Below the pieces are notes generated by a model. It saw only the letters and a list, made by a program, of their open reading frames with translations. It was not told the DNA's origin and made no database searches. The translations under genes and the position numbers were made by a program. 64,000 nucleotides of DNA, from positions 451,001 through 515,000 of the forward strand of contig NZ_CP130319.1 of assembly GCF_032271945.1 (NCBI RefSeq), in the 5' to 3' direction. The stretch comes from Paenibacillus sp. MBLB1832 (GTDB lineage Bacteria > Bacillota > Bacilli > Paenibacillales > NBRC-103111). Positions 35,253-44,319 of this stretch are shown here, in pieces. The number at the start of each line of letters is the position of its first letter. Position 1 is the stretch's first letter.

Positions 35253-36808
35253 GATGAATCATCTCCTTTCTGTTTCATGTGACCGTATCGACGCTTTTGC
35301 AGTGTTCGAACACTTTTCGGCCGTTTCACCATTTTGGCTAACGGCAGACGAATGAAGACGTCCTTCCAATCTGTTATTCGCATTGGAGCAATGGGAGAGC
35401 TGTAGGCTTCACCGAGTGATTTCAAGCTAATCAGATGAGCGATGATGACCATAGAGCCTGCCATAATCCCAATGATGCCGTACATGGAGGCAATCGTCAT
35501 CATGGGAAAGCGAATTAATCGTACGGAAGCAGCCATGTCAAAATTGGGTAGAATGAAGGAGGCTACCGCCGTAGAAGCTACCACAACAACCATGAGGTTG
35601 CTGACAATACCCGCTTGAACGGCTGCTTGTCCAATGACAATGCCGCCAACAATGCCAACGGTTTGACCAATCGGCGCAGGTAGACGAACGCCAGCCTCTC
35701 TAAGCATTTCGAGCATGATTTCCATAATGAGCGCCTCGATAAATGGCGGAAAGGGCACGGCTGATCGGAACTCACCAATCGACAAAATGAGATCTAAAGG
35801 GATGAGTTCATGGTTAAAGGAAATGCAGGCAATGTAAAAAGCAGGCAAGAAGGCTGCGATTAAACATGCGAAGTAACGCAATAGTCGAAAGAAGGTAGCT
35901 ACAGGCCACCGTGTGCTGTAATCATCGATGCCCTGGAAGAAGGCAGCTAAACCAACGGGAGCGATCAATACGCTGGAGGAGCGATCAACGACGACGCAGT
36001 ATCGCCCTTGCAGCAGTTGGGATGCAGCCGTGTCTGGCCTTTCGGTTGTAATCAATTGCGGAAACAGGGAAAAGGGATTATCTTCGATCAACTCCGCCAG
36101 CTCGCCTGTATTCAAGATGCAATCTACCCGTAAGCCTGTGATGCGACGTTCCAATTCAAGTCGGATTTCAGGAAGCGCAACATCCTCTAAATAGAGGATG
36201 GATACTTTGCTCCGAGTCCGTTCGCCGACGTAGAGCTCTTTGATTTTCAACTGCTGGCTGGAGATGTAGCGGCGAATTAATGCAATATTTTGACTTCCCG
36301 TTTCGATGAAGCCTTGGTGAGCGCCTTTCAGGGATGCCTCAATTTGCGAATCAGAGATCGCACGTTGCGGCCAACCTTGTGTTTCTAAGGAGAATGCATA
36401 GTCGTAGCCCTCCACAAAGAGCACGCTGTACCCGTTCAGAAGGGCAAAGGAAATATCGGACCACTTTAGAAGTCGATGAAGGTCTCCAATAGCGATAGGC
36501 AGTTTGTCATGGTCAGCCAGGTCGAATTCGTGGAACAAGAGAGGATGCAAAACGTTGTTGTTGATCGAGTTCTTATCCACCAATCCATCTAAGTAAGCTA
36601 GCGCAGCGGGGGCGCCAGTTTGCTTATAAGTAAAGGAACGAATGACTAAATCGGGTGTGTCGCTAAATAGAGATTGGAGCTGAGTGATATTCATGGATAG
36701 GCTGTTTGCAAGATGATCTAGTTCTAGCGGCATGGGGGTCTGTTGGTTATGTGAGGGCTGATCGATCATCACCTTAGCGGCTTTAAATAAACGACGAATG
36801 AATTCCAT
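35249..36808 (-). CDS. GerA-family spore germination protein
   Basis: 519 residues from ATG 36808 (AGGAAGG about 10 nt upstream; longer in-frame starts run into that site). N-terminal cytosolic domain (VIRSFTYKQTG; YSVLFVEGYDYAF), then SILYLEDVA and the ELAELIEDNPFSLFPQLITTERPD block typical of the family, then four to five membrane helices with GEFRSAVPFPPFIEALIMEIMLEMLREAGVRLPAPIGQTVGIVGG. A subunit of the receptor, believed to form the ion channel in the spore inner membrane. First gene of the operon. A sigma-G promoter was looked for upstream but not clearly seen. Confidence 0.94.
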   Translation of the reverse strand: MEFIRRLFKAAKVMIDQPSHNQQTPMPLELDHLANSLSMNITQLQSLFSDTPDLVIRSFTYKQTGAPAALAYLDGLVDKNSINNNVLHPLLFHEFDLADHDKLPIAIGDLHRLLKWSDISFALLNGYSVLFVEGYDYAFSLETQGWPQRAISDSQIEASLKGAHQGFIETGSQNIALIRRYISSQQLKIKELYVGERTRSKVSILYLEDVALPEIRLELERRITGLRVDCILNTGELAELIEDNPFSLFPQLITTERPDTAASQLLQGRYCVVVDRSSSVLIAPVGLAAFFQGIDDYSTRWPVATFFRLLRYFACLIAAFLPAFYIACISFNHELIPLDLILSIGEFRSAVPFPPFIEALIMEIMLEMLREAGVRLPAPIGQTVGIVGGIVIGQAAVQAGIVSNLMVVVVASTAVASFILPNFDMAASVRLIRFPMMTIASMYGIIGIMAGSMVIIAHLISLKSLGEAYSSPIAPMRITDWKDVFIRLPLAKMVKRPKSVRTLQKRRYGHMKQKGDDSS

Positions 36809-36962
36809 TTGAAGAGACCTTCCTGAATTTCTCAATGACATGATTGTATTTTTCAGTGTTCCTTGGGACACGACATTTTATGCGCCAATAGCCAATCCGG
36901 CATAGAAGGGTTGGAAAGAGGTCTGTCGAACTAGAAATTGGTGAAAAAAGAGAGAATTTCAA

Positions 36963-36990
36963 TGAAAACGCTTGCATTTAAGCGCTTTCA
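36963..36990. promoter_or_regulatory. Two back-to-back cre-like (CcpA) sites
   Basis: TGAAAACGCTTGCA (36963-36976) fits the cre consensus TGWAARCGYTWNCW in every position. The adjacent 36977-36990, read on the minus strand (TGAAAGCGCTTAAA), has one mismatch. The 318-bp gap (36809-37126) lies between gerA and the acetyltransferase gene, and also holds the promoter at 37060. Confidence 0.6.
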
Positions 36991-37059
36991 GTAGTAAAAA
37001 CGAAAAAAACAAAGTTTTTTGTGAATTTCACCACAATTTCAGCAGGATTTCGTGTTTTT

Positions 37060-37087
37060 TTGTCGTATTTACTTCTTTACATAAAAT
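37060..37087 (+). promoter_or_regulatory. Promoter of the acetyltransferase gene
   Basis: TTGTCG (37060-37065), 16-bp spacer, TAAAAT (37082-37087). Confidence 0.5.
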
Positions 37088-37126
37088 TAATCTCAACAAA
37101 TTAATGTGGAATTGGGAGAGAGCCGT

Positions 37127-37558
37127 ATGCATGTTCGTTCATTTCAGCTTGGTGATACCTCTTCGGTAAAAGAACTACTAGAAGACGTTCTGTCGGAAAC
37201 CTGCTATGAAGAGACGATGGAAGCCTTCGCGCGCCAGCTATCGTGGGACACGGAGCTTGTCTTAATCGCTCAAGAGGAAGAGCAAGTTGTAGGCCTGATT
37301 ATCGGAACGATCGATAATAACAACGGGTACTACTATCGCATCGCAGTCGCAACAGCTTATCAACGCAAGGGTATCGGCAAAGCATTGATCGAAGCAATGA
37401 AGACGAGGTTTCTCCAACGGAACGTGAAGAAAATTATGGTGACTGTCGATGTGCATAACGAGATGGTGCTGCCTGTGTACGAATCTGCGGGTTACAGCAC
37501 AGCGGACTTCTCCAGAACGGCACATCGCCTTAGCATTGTGAAGAAAGTCAGCGTATAG
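37127..37558 (+). CDS. GNAT-family N-acetyltransferase
   Basis: 143 residues from ATG 37127 (GGGAGAG 6 nt upstream). The acetyl-CoA loop is RIAVATAYQRKGIGKALIEAM (motif Q/RxxGxG/A); VTVDVHNEMVLPVYESAGY is the C-terminal GNAT motif. A single cytosolic domain; substrate unknown. It ends at a strong hairpin terminator. Confidence 0.9.
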   Translation: MHVRSFQLGDTSSVKELLEDVLSETCYEETMEAFARQLSWDTELVLIAQEEEQVVGLIIGTIDNNNGYYYRIAVATAYQRKGIGKALIEAMKTRFLQRNVKKIMVTVDVHNEMVLPVYESAGYSTADFSRTAHRLSIVKKVSV

Positions 37559-37604
37559 GCTGGCTCTACGAACGGAATAGAACGAATTCATAGGATGAAG
37601 TAGA

Positions 37605-37651
37605 AAGCATATCTGTGCCACCATTGCAATTGGGGGTCAGATATGCTTTTC
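37605..37651 (+). terminator. Rho-independent terminator
   Basis: Stem AAAGCATATCTG/CAGATATGCTTTT with a long loop. Confidence 0.75.
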
Positions 37652-37700
37652 TATATAATAAGGTGACGTTTCGGCAGAAAGTATAGAGGAGCTTTGGAAC

Positions 37701-38255
37701 ATGGATAATTTCACGCCGTATGTGATAAAAAGCTTCAAACATGATGGTCATTTACATCGTATGTGGTTGACCAATTGGCGGGTACCGCAGCCTATTCTCC
37801 ATGAAGAGCATAGGAAGCAGGGCATGTTGGTCTTCATTAATAGTCAAACGAAAATTCAAGAGGCAGACGGCAAGGAATGGGTTAGCCGTATTCCAGGGGT
37901 TTCTTTTTTTATTCCGAAAATGTGGTTTAACATCGTAGCGCTCATGGAAGAGACGGGCGTGCGCTATTATTGCAATGTAGCCTCTCCGTTATATGTGACT
38001 CAGAACGTGTTAACTTATATCGATTATGATCTTGATGTGATTCGCATGCCAGATCGCACGGTGCATATCGTGGATCAGGATGAATATGAACGTCATAAAC
38101 TGAACTACCACTACTCATCTATTGTAGAGGAGAAGGTGAAAGAGGGGCTGGCCGCGCTGCTTGCGCTGGTTAACGGGGACAAGCCTCCGTTCCAGGATGA
38201 CATTGTGATGCACTATTATGAACAGTGGGAAAAGCATAAGAACGGGGGCGTTTAA
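37701..38255 (+). CDS. ntdP: DUF402 nucleoside tri-/diphosphatase (YgaC/Sa1684-like)
   Basis: 184 residues; AGAGGAG upstream. Family blocks include KSFKHDGHLHRMW near the start, FFIPKMWFNIVAL, YYCNVASPLYVTQNVLTYIDYDLDV with its acidic metal-binding residues, and DEYERHKLNYHYS. Members hydrolyse nucleoside tri- and diphosphates with divalent metal. The next gene starts immediately at its stop codon, so they share an operon. Confidence 0.88.
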   Translation: MDNFTPYVIKSFKHDGHLHRMWLTNWRVPQPILHEEHRKQGMLVFINSQTKIQEADGKEWVSRIPGVSFFIPKMWFNIVALMEETGVRYYCNVASPLYVTQNVLTYIDYDLDVIRMPDRTVHIVDQDEYERHKLNYHYSSIVEEKVKEGLAALLALVNGDKPPFQDDIVMHYYEQWEKHKNGGV

Positions 38256-38870
38256 GTGAGTTTCTTCATTGGAGGCGGAAGTTCCAATCAGGCGGAGGCA
38301 GTCCCGAATCGCGTGCAGGAATCGAGAAGTTTAACGCAAGAGCTGTGGGATTGGACCAAATCCATTCTTGTAGCTCTTCTTGTTGTTGTGATAGTTCATC
38401 AGTTTGTCTTCAACTTCTCAACTGTGCGCGGGCATTCGATGGATCCTACCTTAAATGAAGGAGAGTGGTTGCTCGTGAACAAAGCGATCACCTACTTGCA
38501 AGCGCCGGACCGCGGCGATATTGTGATTCTTGAGGAGCCAGACAAGCTCGAGGAGCTGAAGCCCTCCTGGACGCAGCACTCGCTGCTGGTGAAGCGGGTT
38601 GTTGCCGTTGCCGGCGATGAAGTGCAAGGCCGAGCAGGGGCATTATATGTGAATGGCGACAAAGTCGTGGAGCCATTCACGGATTCGCCCATCGAGGATG
38701 GCGACTTCGGTCCCACAGAGGTCGGACCAGGCCAGATCTTCGTGATGGGCGATAATCGGCATCGTGCGGCGAGTGCAGACAGCCGCATGTTCGGGGTTAT
38801 TCCGACCAGCCTGGTAGAGGGCAGGGCGGAGTTCGTCATGTGGCCTTTTGACAAGGCCGCGAGGTTGTAA
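38256..38870 (+). CDS. lepB: Type I signal peptidase
   Basis: 204 residues with a GTG start directly after the ntdP stop. One membrane helix (SILVALLVVVIVHQFVF), catalytic Ser in VRGHSMDPTL, catalytic Lys in LLVKRVVAVAGDEV, and the box E motif FVMGDNRHRAASADSR (usual form GDNR..S.DSR). It cuts signal peptides of secreted proteins on the outer face of the membrane. Confidence 0.94.
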   Translation: MSFFIGGGSSNQAEAVPNRVQESRSLTQELWDWTKSILVALLVVVIVHQFVFNFSTVRGHSMDPTLNEGEWLLVNKAITYLQAPDRGDIVILEEPDKLEELKPSWTQHSLLVKRVVAVAGDEVQGRAGALYVNGDKVVEPFTDSPIEDGDFGPTEVGPGQIFVMGDNRHRAASADSRMFGVIPTSLVEGRAEFVMWPFDKAARL

Positions 38871-38900
38871 CTCAAGTTGAATGAGAGTGAGGTGAGCGGG

Positions 38901-40040
38901 TTGACGCGAGACTGGCGCAAATTACAACAAGAGATCGTCGATGCCGCACCTTCGCTCGGCATCGATAAAATCGGCTTCACGTCTGCGGAGCCGTTCCACG
39001 AACTGAAAGACATCCTTCTCCGCCACAGGGAGAAGGGCTTCGAATCCGGCTTCGAGGAGCCGGACATCGAGAAGCGGGTGCGCCCCGAGCTGAGCTTGGA
39101 CGCACCGCAATCCATCATCTCCATCGCCGTGGCGTACCCGTCGAAGCTGCCGAACCCGCCTCGATCCGCGCCAGGGGCGTATCGGGGCATCATCTCGCGC
39201 TCCTCGTGGGGGAGCGACTACCATGACGTGCTTCGCGACCGACTCGCGAAGCTGGAGGCCTTCATCGCCGCGCGTGCGCCCGAGGCGAGGCTGCAGAGCA
39301 TGGTCGACACGGGTGCCCTCGTCGATCGCGCCGTGGCCGAACGCGCCGGTATCGGCTGGAGCGCTAAGAATTGCGCCGTCATCACCCCGGAATGGGGATC
39401 GTGGGTGTATTTGGGCGAAATGATCACGAATATTCCGTTTCAATCCGATATATCCATCAAGGACCAATGCGGAGACTGCACGATTTGTATCGATGCTTGT
39501 CCCACAGGGGCGCTAGTCGGCCCAGGGCAGCTTAATTCGAGCCGCTGTATCTCCTTCATCACACAAACCAAAGGGTATGTGGAGGATGAGTTCAAGCTCA
39601 AGATCGGCAACCGCCTCTATGGCTGTGATACGTGCCAGATCGTCTGCCCGAAAAATAAGGGGATGAACTGGACGCATCATCCTGAACTTACGCCTGACCC
39701 TGAGAAGGTCAAGCCGCTGCTCATTCCCTTGCTCACGATGTCGAACAAGGACTTCAAAGAGCAGTACGGGCGCATCGCGGCATCCTGGCGCGGCAAAAAG
39801 CCGATCCAGCGCAATGCCATCATCGCGCTGGGTAATTTCAAGGACCGCACCGCGGTGCCAGTCCTCAATGAGCTGCTGCGGAGCGATCCTCGCCCGGAAA
39901 TCCGGGCAACCGCAGCGTGGGCTTTGGGGCGCATCGGCGGCGAGGAAGCGCTGGATGCGTTGCAACAGGCGTCTGCGGCCGAGCAAGAGCCGCAGGTGCA
40001 CACAGACATCAAGAAGGCCTTGGCAGCGCAGAATAGCTAG
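38901..40040 (+). CDS. queG: Epoxyqueuosine reductase with HEAT repeat tail
   Basis: About 379 residues. TTG 38901 is preferred since GAGGTGA lies 5 nt before it; TTG 38877 is possible. DUF1730 region (RVRPELSLDAPQSIISIAVAYP; MVDTGALVDRAVAERAGIGWSAKN) followed by two 4Fe-4S motifs (CGDCTICIDACP and CDTCQIVCP). The tail has HEAT-like repeats (NAIIALGNFKDRTAVPVLNELL; EIRATAAWALGRIGGEEAL). It carries out the last step of queuosine synthesis in tRNA, needing cobalamin in relatives. Confidence 0.92.
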   Translation: MTRDWRKLQQEIVDAAPSLGIDKIGFTSAEPFHELKDILLRHREKGFESGFEEPDIEKRVRPELSLDAPQSIISIAVAYPSKLPNPPRSAPGAYRGIISRSSWGSDYHDVLRDRLAKLEAFIAARAPEARLQSMVDTGALVDRAVAERAGIGWSAKNCAVITPEWGSWVYLGEMITNIPFQSDISIKDQCGDCTICIDACPTGALVGPGQLNSSRCISFITQTKGYVEDEFKLKIGNRLYGCDTCQIVCPKNKGMNWTHHPELTPDPEKVKPLLIPLLTMSNKDFKEQYGRIAASWRGKKPIQRNAIIALGNFKDRTAVPVLNELLRSDPRPEIRATAAWALGRIGGEEALDALQQASAAEQEPQVHTDIKKALAAQNS

Positions 40041-40063
40041 TGGGCCACACAGGAGGAATAGGG

Positions 40064-40585
40064 ATGACAACGTGCACGCAGCTTCACTATACAGAGATCG
40101 ACACACCGATCGGTCCCCTAGTCCTTGTCGCTTCCCCGCAGGGGCTGTGCAAGGTGGAGTTCGGTACGGCGAAAGACAATCGGGAGGGGCGCGAGCAATG
40201 GGCGCGCCGTTGGTACGGCGAGCATGAGCTTATCCAGCTTGCGGAACCGCTGGCTGCCATTGTGGGACAGGTAGCGCAGTATTTTCAAGGGGAACGGAAG
40301 GACTTTGATGTTGAGATTGATCTGCGAGGGACGGACTTCCAGAAGCGGGTATGGCAAGCGCTGCAAGCTGTTCCTTATGGGGAAACCGCGTCCTACAAAC
40401 ACATTGCAGAGGCGATTGGCTCTCCGAAAGCCGTGAGGGCTGTAGGTGGAGCGAATAATCAGAATCCAGTACCGATTATAATTCCGTGCCATCGGATCAT
40501 CGGCGCAAGCGGAGATCTGGTGGGGTATGGCGGAGGACTGCCGACGAAGATTCACTTATTGGATTTGGAGGAGAGAACCCTATGA
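40064..40585 (+). CDS. ogt: Methylated-DNA-protein cysteine methyltransferase
   Basis: 173 residues from ATG 40064 (AGGAGG 7 nt upstream). FQKRVWQALQAVPYGETASY, the AVGGANNQNPVPIIIPCHRII block with the acceptor Cys, and GYGGGLPTKIHLLDLE are the AGT signatures. Transfers alkyl groups from O6-alkylguanine to itself. The stop overlaps the HD-GYP start (ATGA). Confidence 0.95.
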   Translation: MTTCTQLHYTEIDTPIGPLVLVASPQGLCKVEFGTAKDNREGREQWARRWYGEHELIQLAEPLAAIVGQVAQYFQGERKDFDVEIDLRGTDFQKRVWQALQAVPYGETASYKHIAEAIGSPKAVRAVGGANNQNPVPIIIPCHRIIGASGDLVGYGGGLPTKIHLLDLEERTL

Positions 40586-41613
40586 AATACGTGCATCTGG
40601 ATACCGTAGAGGCAGGCCAATATCTGGGTCGTACGATTTACGCCAGCAACGGGGCGATTCTGCTTTCGGAGAATGTGCAGTTAACGGTGTTTATGATTAA
40701 TACGCTTAATCGAATTGGTGTGACGATGATCTATATCAAGGATCCAGATCTAGAGGATGTGGAGATGCCTGAGATTCTTTCTGATGAAACGAAACGTCTC
40801 GTTATGGGGCAGATGGGTCAAACGTTCGCGTCTATACAATCCGGCAAGGAGTTTAACACTCGGTCGGTCAGTATGACGATTAATACGCTGCTGGATGAAA
40901 TCATGAAAAACCGCGATGTGCTCGTGCAATTGAACGATATTCGGACACAGGATAACCAGATGTATGTTCATGCGATGAATGTGTGTATGATGTCGGTGCT
41001 GATCGGAATGAATATGGGCATGAATGCGACCCAGTTGAAGGAACTGGCGATGGGGGCGCTGTTGCACGACATCGGCAAGGTGGAGCTGCTGACCGACGAT
41101 GAGTCGGAGGATATGCGTAGGCACCATACATGGCGCGGGTTTGAGCTATTGAAGAACAAGCGGGAGTTGAGTCTGCTCATCGCGCATGTCGCGTTCCAGC
41201 ATCACGAGGCCTTGAATGGGGAAGGCGTTCCCCGTGGGCTCATGAGTGAAGATATTCATATTTATGCCAAAATTACAGCCGTAGCCAATATGTACGATAA
41301 TTTGCTGTTCGATATGTCCGCTGGCCGCCGCAAGCTGCCGCACGAAGCGTGTGAGCACATGTTGGCGTTGGCGGGGACGAAGCTGGATCGCGAGGTCTTG
41401 ATTCAATTTTTGAAAATTGTTTCAGTCTATCCGACAGGTATGTCCGTTCGCTTGTCCAATCGGGAGACAGGCGTCGTTGTCGGCCAACACCGTGGCCTGC
41501 CAATGCGTCCGATTATTCGGATCGTGAAGCAAGATGCTGGTGATCGTACGCTAGACATCAAGGAACTCGATTTGGCCAAAGAAACAACCTTGTTCATCGA
41601 GCAGGTGCTTTAA
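40582..41613 (+). CDS. HD-GYP domain protein, divergent GYP motif
   Basis: 343 residues; GGAGGAG upstream of ATG 40582. An N-terminal region of about 130 residues precedes the HD-GYP domain: ALLHDIGKVEL (HD metal site), AFQHHEALNGEGVPRG (the HHExxxGxGYP block, here GVP with Asn for the usual Asp) and ITAVANMYDNLL. HD-GYP enzymes hydrolyse cyclic di-GMP. Metal ligands are kept, but the GYP triad is altered, so activity is uncertain. Coupled to ogt. Confidence 0.88.
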   Translation: MKYVHLDTVEAGQYLGRTIYASNGAILLSENVQLTVFMINTLNRIGVTMIYIKDPDLEDVEMPEILSDETKRLVMGQMGQTFASIQSGKEFNTRSVSMTINTLLDEIMKNRDVLVQLNDIRTQDNQMYVHAMNVCMMSVLIGMNMGMNATQLKELAMGALLHDIGKVELLTDDESEDMRRHHTWRGFELLKNKRELSLLIAHVAFQHHEALNGEGVPRGLMSEDIHIYAKITAVANMYDNLLFDMSAGRRKLPHEACEHMLALAGTKLDREVLIQFLKIVSVYPTGMSVRLSNRETGVVVGQHRGLPMRPIIRIVKQDAGDRTLDIKELDLAKETTLFIEQVL

Positions 41614-41705
41614 ATTGTAAACCGTAATTTGTAAACCGAGGAACAGTAATGATATGATAGAACAAGCATTCTATTCTAAATTTGTACATGCAGGGGGCAC
41701 AGGTT

Positions 41706-41927
41706 ATGTGGAGTTATTTGATTCCCATTCTCACACTAGTAGCAGGCTTGGTAGGCGGATTCTTTATCGGGGTGTTTTACTTGAAAAGACAGCTGGAAGC
41801 GATGCAGAACAATCCAGAAATGCTGGCCAAAATGGCGAAGCAAATGGGCTACAACATGAACAAGCAACAGTTAAATAAAGCACAACAAATGATGAAGAAT
41901 CAGAACTTTAACAATAGACGGAAATAA
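41706..41927 (+). CDS. YneF-family (UPF0154) small membrane protein
   Basis: 73 residues. One N-terminal membrane helix (LIPILTLVAGLVGGFFIGVFYLK) then the family block QLEAMQNNPEMLAKMAKQMGYNMNKQQLN and an Asn/Lys/Arg-rich tail. Function unknown, widely conserved in Bacillota. Lies between HD-GYP and folE on the same strand. Confidence 0.88.
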   Translation: MWSYLIPILTLVAGLVGGFFIGVFYLKRQLEAMQNNPEMLAKMAKQMGYNMNKQQLNKAQQMMKNQNFNNRRK

Positions 41928-41952
41928 GTTGTAGGTTGGAGTGGTAGAGAAA

Positions 41953-42540
41953 ATGGCATCCATCGAATATAAAAATAAAAGAGTCGCGGAGAATCGCGAA
42001 CAGATCGAACACCATGTGCGCGAAATTTTACGCTTGATCGGCGAAGACGTAGATCGTGAAGGTTTATTAGATACGCCAGCTCGTGTAACGCGCATGTATG
42101 AAGAGATTTTTTCTGGGTATGAGGCGGATCCGCGAGACGTGATTGGGGTCACGTTCGATGAACAGCATGAAGAGCTGGTCATTATCAAAGATATTGTTTA
42201 CTACAGTCAGTGTGAGCACCATATGGCGCCATTCTATGGCAAAGTACATGTAGGCTATCTGCCAAGCGGCAAAGTTGCGGGTCTAAGCAAATTCGCTCGG
42301 TTGGTTGATGTGGTAACACGCAAATTGCAGGTGCAGGAACGAATTACTTCCGAGATCGCGGATATTCTCGACGATGTGTTGAAGCCCCATGGCGTCATGG
42401 TTGTCGTTGAAGGCGAACATATGTGTATGTGTGCGAGAGGTGTGAAGAAATACGGCAGTCAAACCGTAACCTCCGCTGTTCGCGGCTCTTTCCGTAAAGA
42501 TGCCACATTGCGCGCGGAATTTCTTTCTCTTCTTAAATAG
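41953..42540 (+). CDS. folE: GTP cyclohydrolase I
   Basis: 195 residues from ATG 41953; GTG 41941 in frame is an alternative. [39 protein letters not shown] (zinc Cys/His), [18 protein letters not shown], and [14 protein letters not shown] with the third zinc ligand, then TSAVRGSF: all FolE family marks. First step of folate synthesis (GTP to dihydroneopterin triphosphate), and also the entry to queuosine, matching queG nearby. Confidence 0.95.
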   Translation: MASIEYKNKRVAENREQIEHHVREILRLIGEDVDREGLLDTPARVTRMYEEIFSGYEADPRDVIGVTFDEQHEELVIIKDIVYYSQCEHHMAPFYGKVHVGYLPSGKVAGLSKFARLVDVVTRKLQVQERITSEIADILDDVLKPHGVMVVVEGEHMCMCARGVKKYGSQTVTSAVRGSFRKDATLRAEFLSLLK

Positions 42541-42550
42541 GACTTGGCGA

Positions 42551-42597
42551 GGGAATGTGCATGAAGACAATGGTCTTGTGCAGCATTCCCTTTTTTG
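42551..42597 (+). terminator. Rho-independent terminator
   Basis: Outer stem GGGAATG/CATTCCC with inner pairing, followed by T6. Confidence 0.85.
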
Positions 42598-42617
42598 GCA
42601 ATTACGGGACATTTCGC

Positions 42618-42646
42618 TTGTTGCGAGGGGCTTAATATAGTATTCT
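42618..42646 (+). promoter_or_regulatory. Promoter of dgt
   Basis: TTGTTG (42618-42623), 17-bp spacer, TATTCT (42641-42646); the leader would be about 140 nt, without a structure I recognise. Confidence 0.4.
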
Positions 42647-42791
42647 TTTAAATTAATAAGAAGGCCCTGTAGGGGGTTCGTGCGGTGACTATCGTACATG
42701 CTCTCGCATAAACTGTGAGTATGATTCCAAAGTTCGAGCAGCAGGCTAAAAGAGAGAGCGGCGCCATGGCAGCGCTAGGGGAGGGAAGCAG

Positions 42792-44111
42792 ATGAACAAC
42801 ATACGGAAATATCGGCCTGGTGAGGCAGCTTCCTCGAAGTGGAGTGAAGAACGGGATGAATTCGAGCGGGATTATGCCAGATTGATTCAATCGCCGACAT
42901 TTCGGCGTCTGCAAGGCAAGTCGCAAGTGTTCGGCGCTGGTTCAGGGGATTACTATCGGACGCGGCTGACCCATTCCTTGGAGGTTGCCCAAATCGCTCG
43001 GGAAGTGGCGAAGCGGCTGGAGCGGACGAATCCATTTTTGAGCAAAAGAGAGCACCCAGGCTTGATCATTGATCCCACCGTTGTCGAGTGCGCATCGATC
43101 GCGCATGACTTCGGTCATCCGCCTTTTGGACATAAGGGCGAAGAGGTGCTGAATCACATCTTGATGAAGGATCACGGGTTGAAATATGAGGGCAATGCGC
43201 AAAATTTCCGAATTCTGATGTTTTTGGAGAAGCGGGCAGGCAGCGAGAGCGGTCTGGACCTTACGGCGGCCGTGCTGCTGGGCATCAACAAGTATCCCTT
43301 CCTCATTGAGGAAGAGGGACGTTTAAAGGGCGTATACGGGGCCGAGTGGGAGACGATTCGCGAGCTACGCGACATCTGGAAAATGCCTGCGGGCTGCTCC
43401 ACCTTAGAAGCGCAGCTCATGGATCTGTGCGATGATATTGCGTATTCCACGCATGATATTGAAGATGGGATTCGCGCAGGCAAAATTCAAATGAACGCGA
43501 CCTTCTTCGAGGATCAACGGTTAATTCGCCATCTCGTGATGGAAATCTTGAACGATCCAAACCAGCACAAATTCGAATGGGAGCAAGTTGACATTGAGCA
43601 AATGGTCAGACGGGTCTTGTCGAACTATCTGGAGCAATGGGAGCTCATTTTCGCCGAATGTAAAGGAGAGGCATCGCGTACGCGTCGGGAGATGAAAGCC
43701 CGTTGGGTCAGCTCCTTCGCTTCGCGGCTGGACATTATTGACGACACGGAACGCGCTTGGAAAAAGGTCACCCTCGTCAAAGACGGTGTGGAGGACATCG
43801 ACCTGCTGCGCACGATGGAAATTCTCAAGAAGCTGGCGTGGGTCACGCTGATCAAGGATTTCCGCGTGCTGCGCTTGCAGAAGCGCAGCGAGATCATCGT
43901 GGAGCGGCTCTGGGACAGCTTCATCGATCAGGAGAAGGGCCAATGGATCATTCCGCCGGACTGGATCGACAGCTACGAGCGCCGCAACAGCAATTGGAGC
44001 TGGCCGCGCTTCGTCGCGGACTACATCTCGGGCATGACCGACGCATATGCGGAGAAAGTGTATGCGGAGCTGTTTGCGAGCAAATCGGGCTCGATTTATG
44101 AGATGGATTAA
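42792..44111 (+). CDS. dgt: dGTPase-like HD-domain triphosphohydrolase
   Basis: 439 residues. HD-domain metal ligands lie in YYRTRLTHSLEVAQI, CASIAHDFGHPPFGHKGE and LMDLCDDIAYSTHDIEDGI. RRLQGKSQVFG near the N-terminus is typical of dNTP triphosphohydrolases, which turn dGTP into deoxyguanosine and triphosphate. GGAAGC upstream acts as a weak ribosome site. It stands alone after its own promoter; a palindromic repeat array follows. Confidence 0.92.
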   Translation: MNNIRKYRPGEAASSKWSEERDEFERDYARLIQSPTFRRLQGKSQVFGAGSGDYYRTRLTHSLEVAQIAREVAKRLERTNPFLSKREHPGLIIDPTVVECASIAHDFGHPPFGHKGEEVLNHILMKDHGLKYEGNAQNFRILMFLEKRAGSESGLDLTAAVLLGINKYPFLIEEEGRLKGVYGAEWETIRELRDIWKMPAGCSTLEAQLMDLCDDIAYSTHDIEDGIRAGKIQMNATFFEDQRLIRHLVMEILNDPNQHKFEWEQVDIEQMVRRVLSNYLEQWELIFAECKGEASRTRREMKARWVSSFASRLDIIDDTERAWKKVTLVKDGVEDIDLLRTMEILKKLAWVTLIKDFRVLRLQKRSEIIVERLWDSFIDQEKGQWIIPPDWIDSYERRNSNWSWPRFVADYISGMTDAYAEKVYAELFASKSGSIYEMD

Positions 44112-44165
44112 GGAGTGGCGGGGATAGGTTCCCGCCATTTTTTTGTGATGGCCGCACATTGGTGC

Positions 44166-44288
44166 GAGATACTCGAATTTTTCGAGTAACTCTAGCGTGA
44201 TGGGGTAGACTGGAGCGAGTTAATCGAATTTTTCGAGTAACTCCAGCGAAAGGGTGTAGATTGGGCGAGATAGTCGAATTTTTCGAGC
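44166..44288. repeat. Three palindromic repeats, 50-51-bp period
   Basis: Hairpins begin at 44166, 44217 and 44267: GAGATACTCGA/TCGAGTAACTC, GAGTTAATCGA/TCGAGTAACTC, GAGATAGTCGA/TCGAGC. Same design as the arrays at 2881 and 26312, with different stem bases. Lies between convergent genes. Confidence 0.9.
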
Positions 44289-44319
44289 AAAAAAATACCG
44301 ACCTCATAAGAGGTCGATT

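Noticed and set aside
36809..36950. Sigma-G promoter for gerA
   Set aside because: No pair of -35 and -10 elements stood out; several CATA-like strings fit no better than chance.
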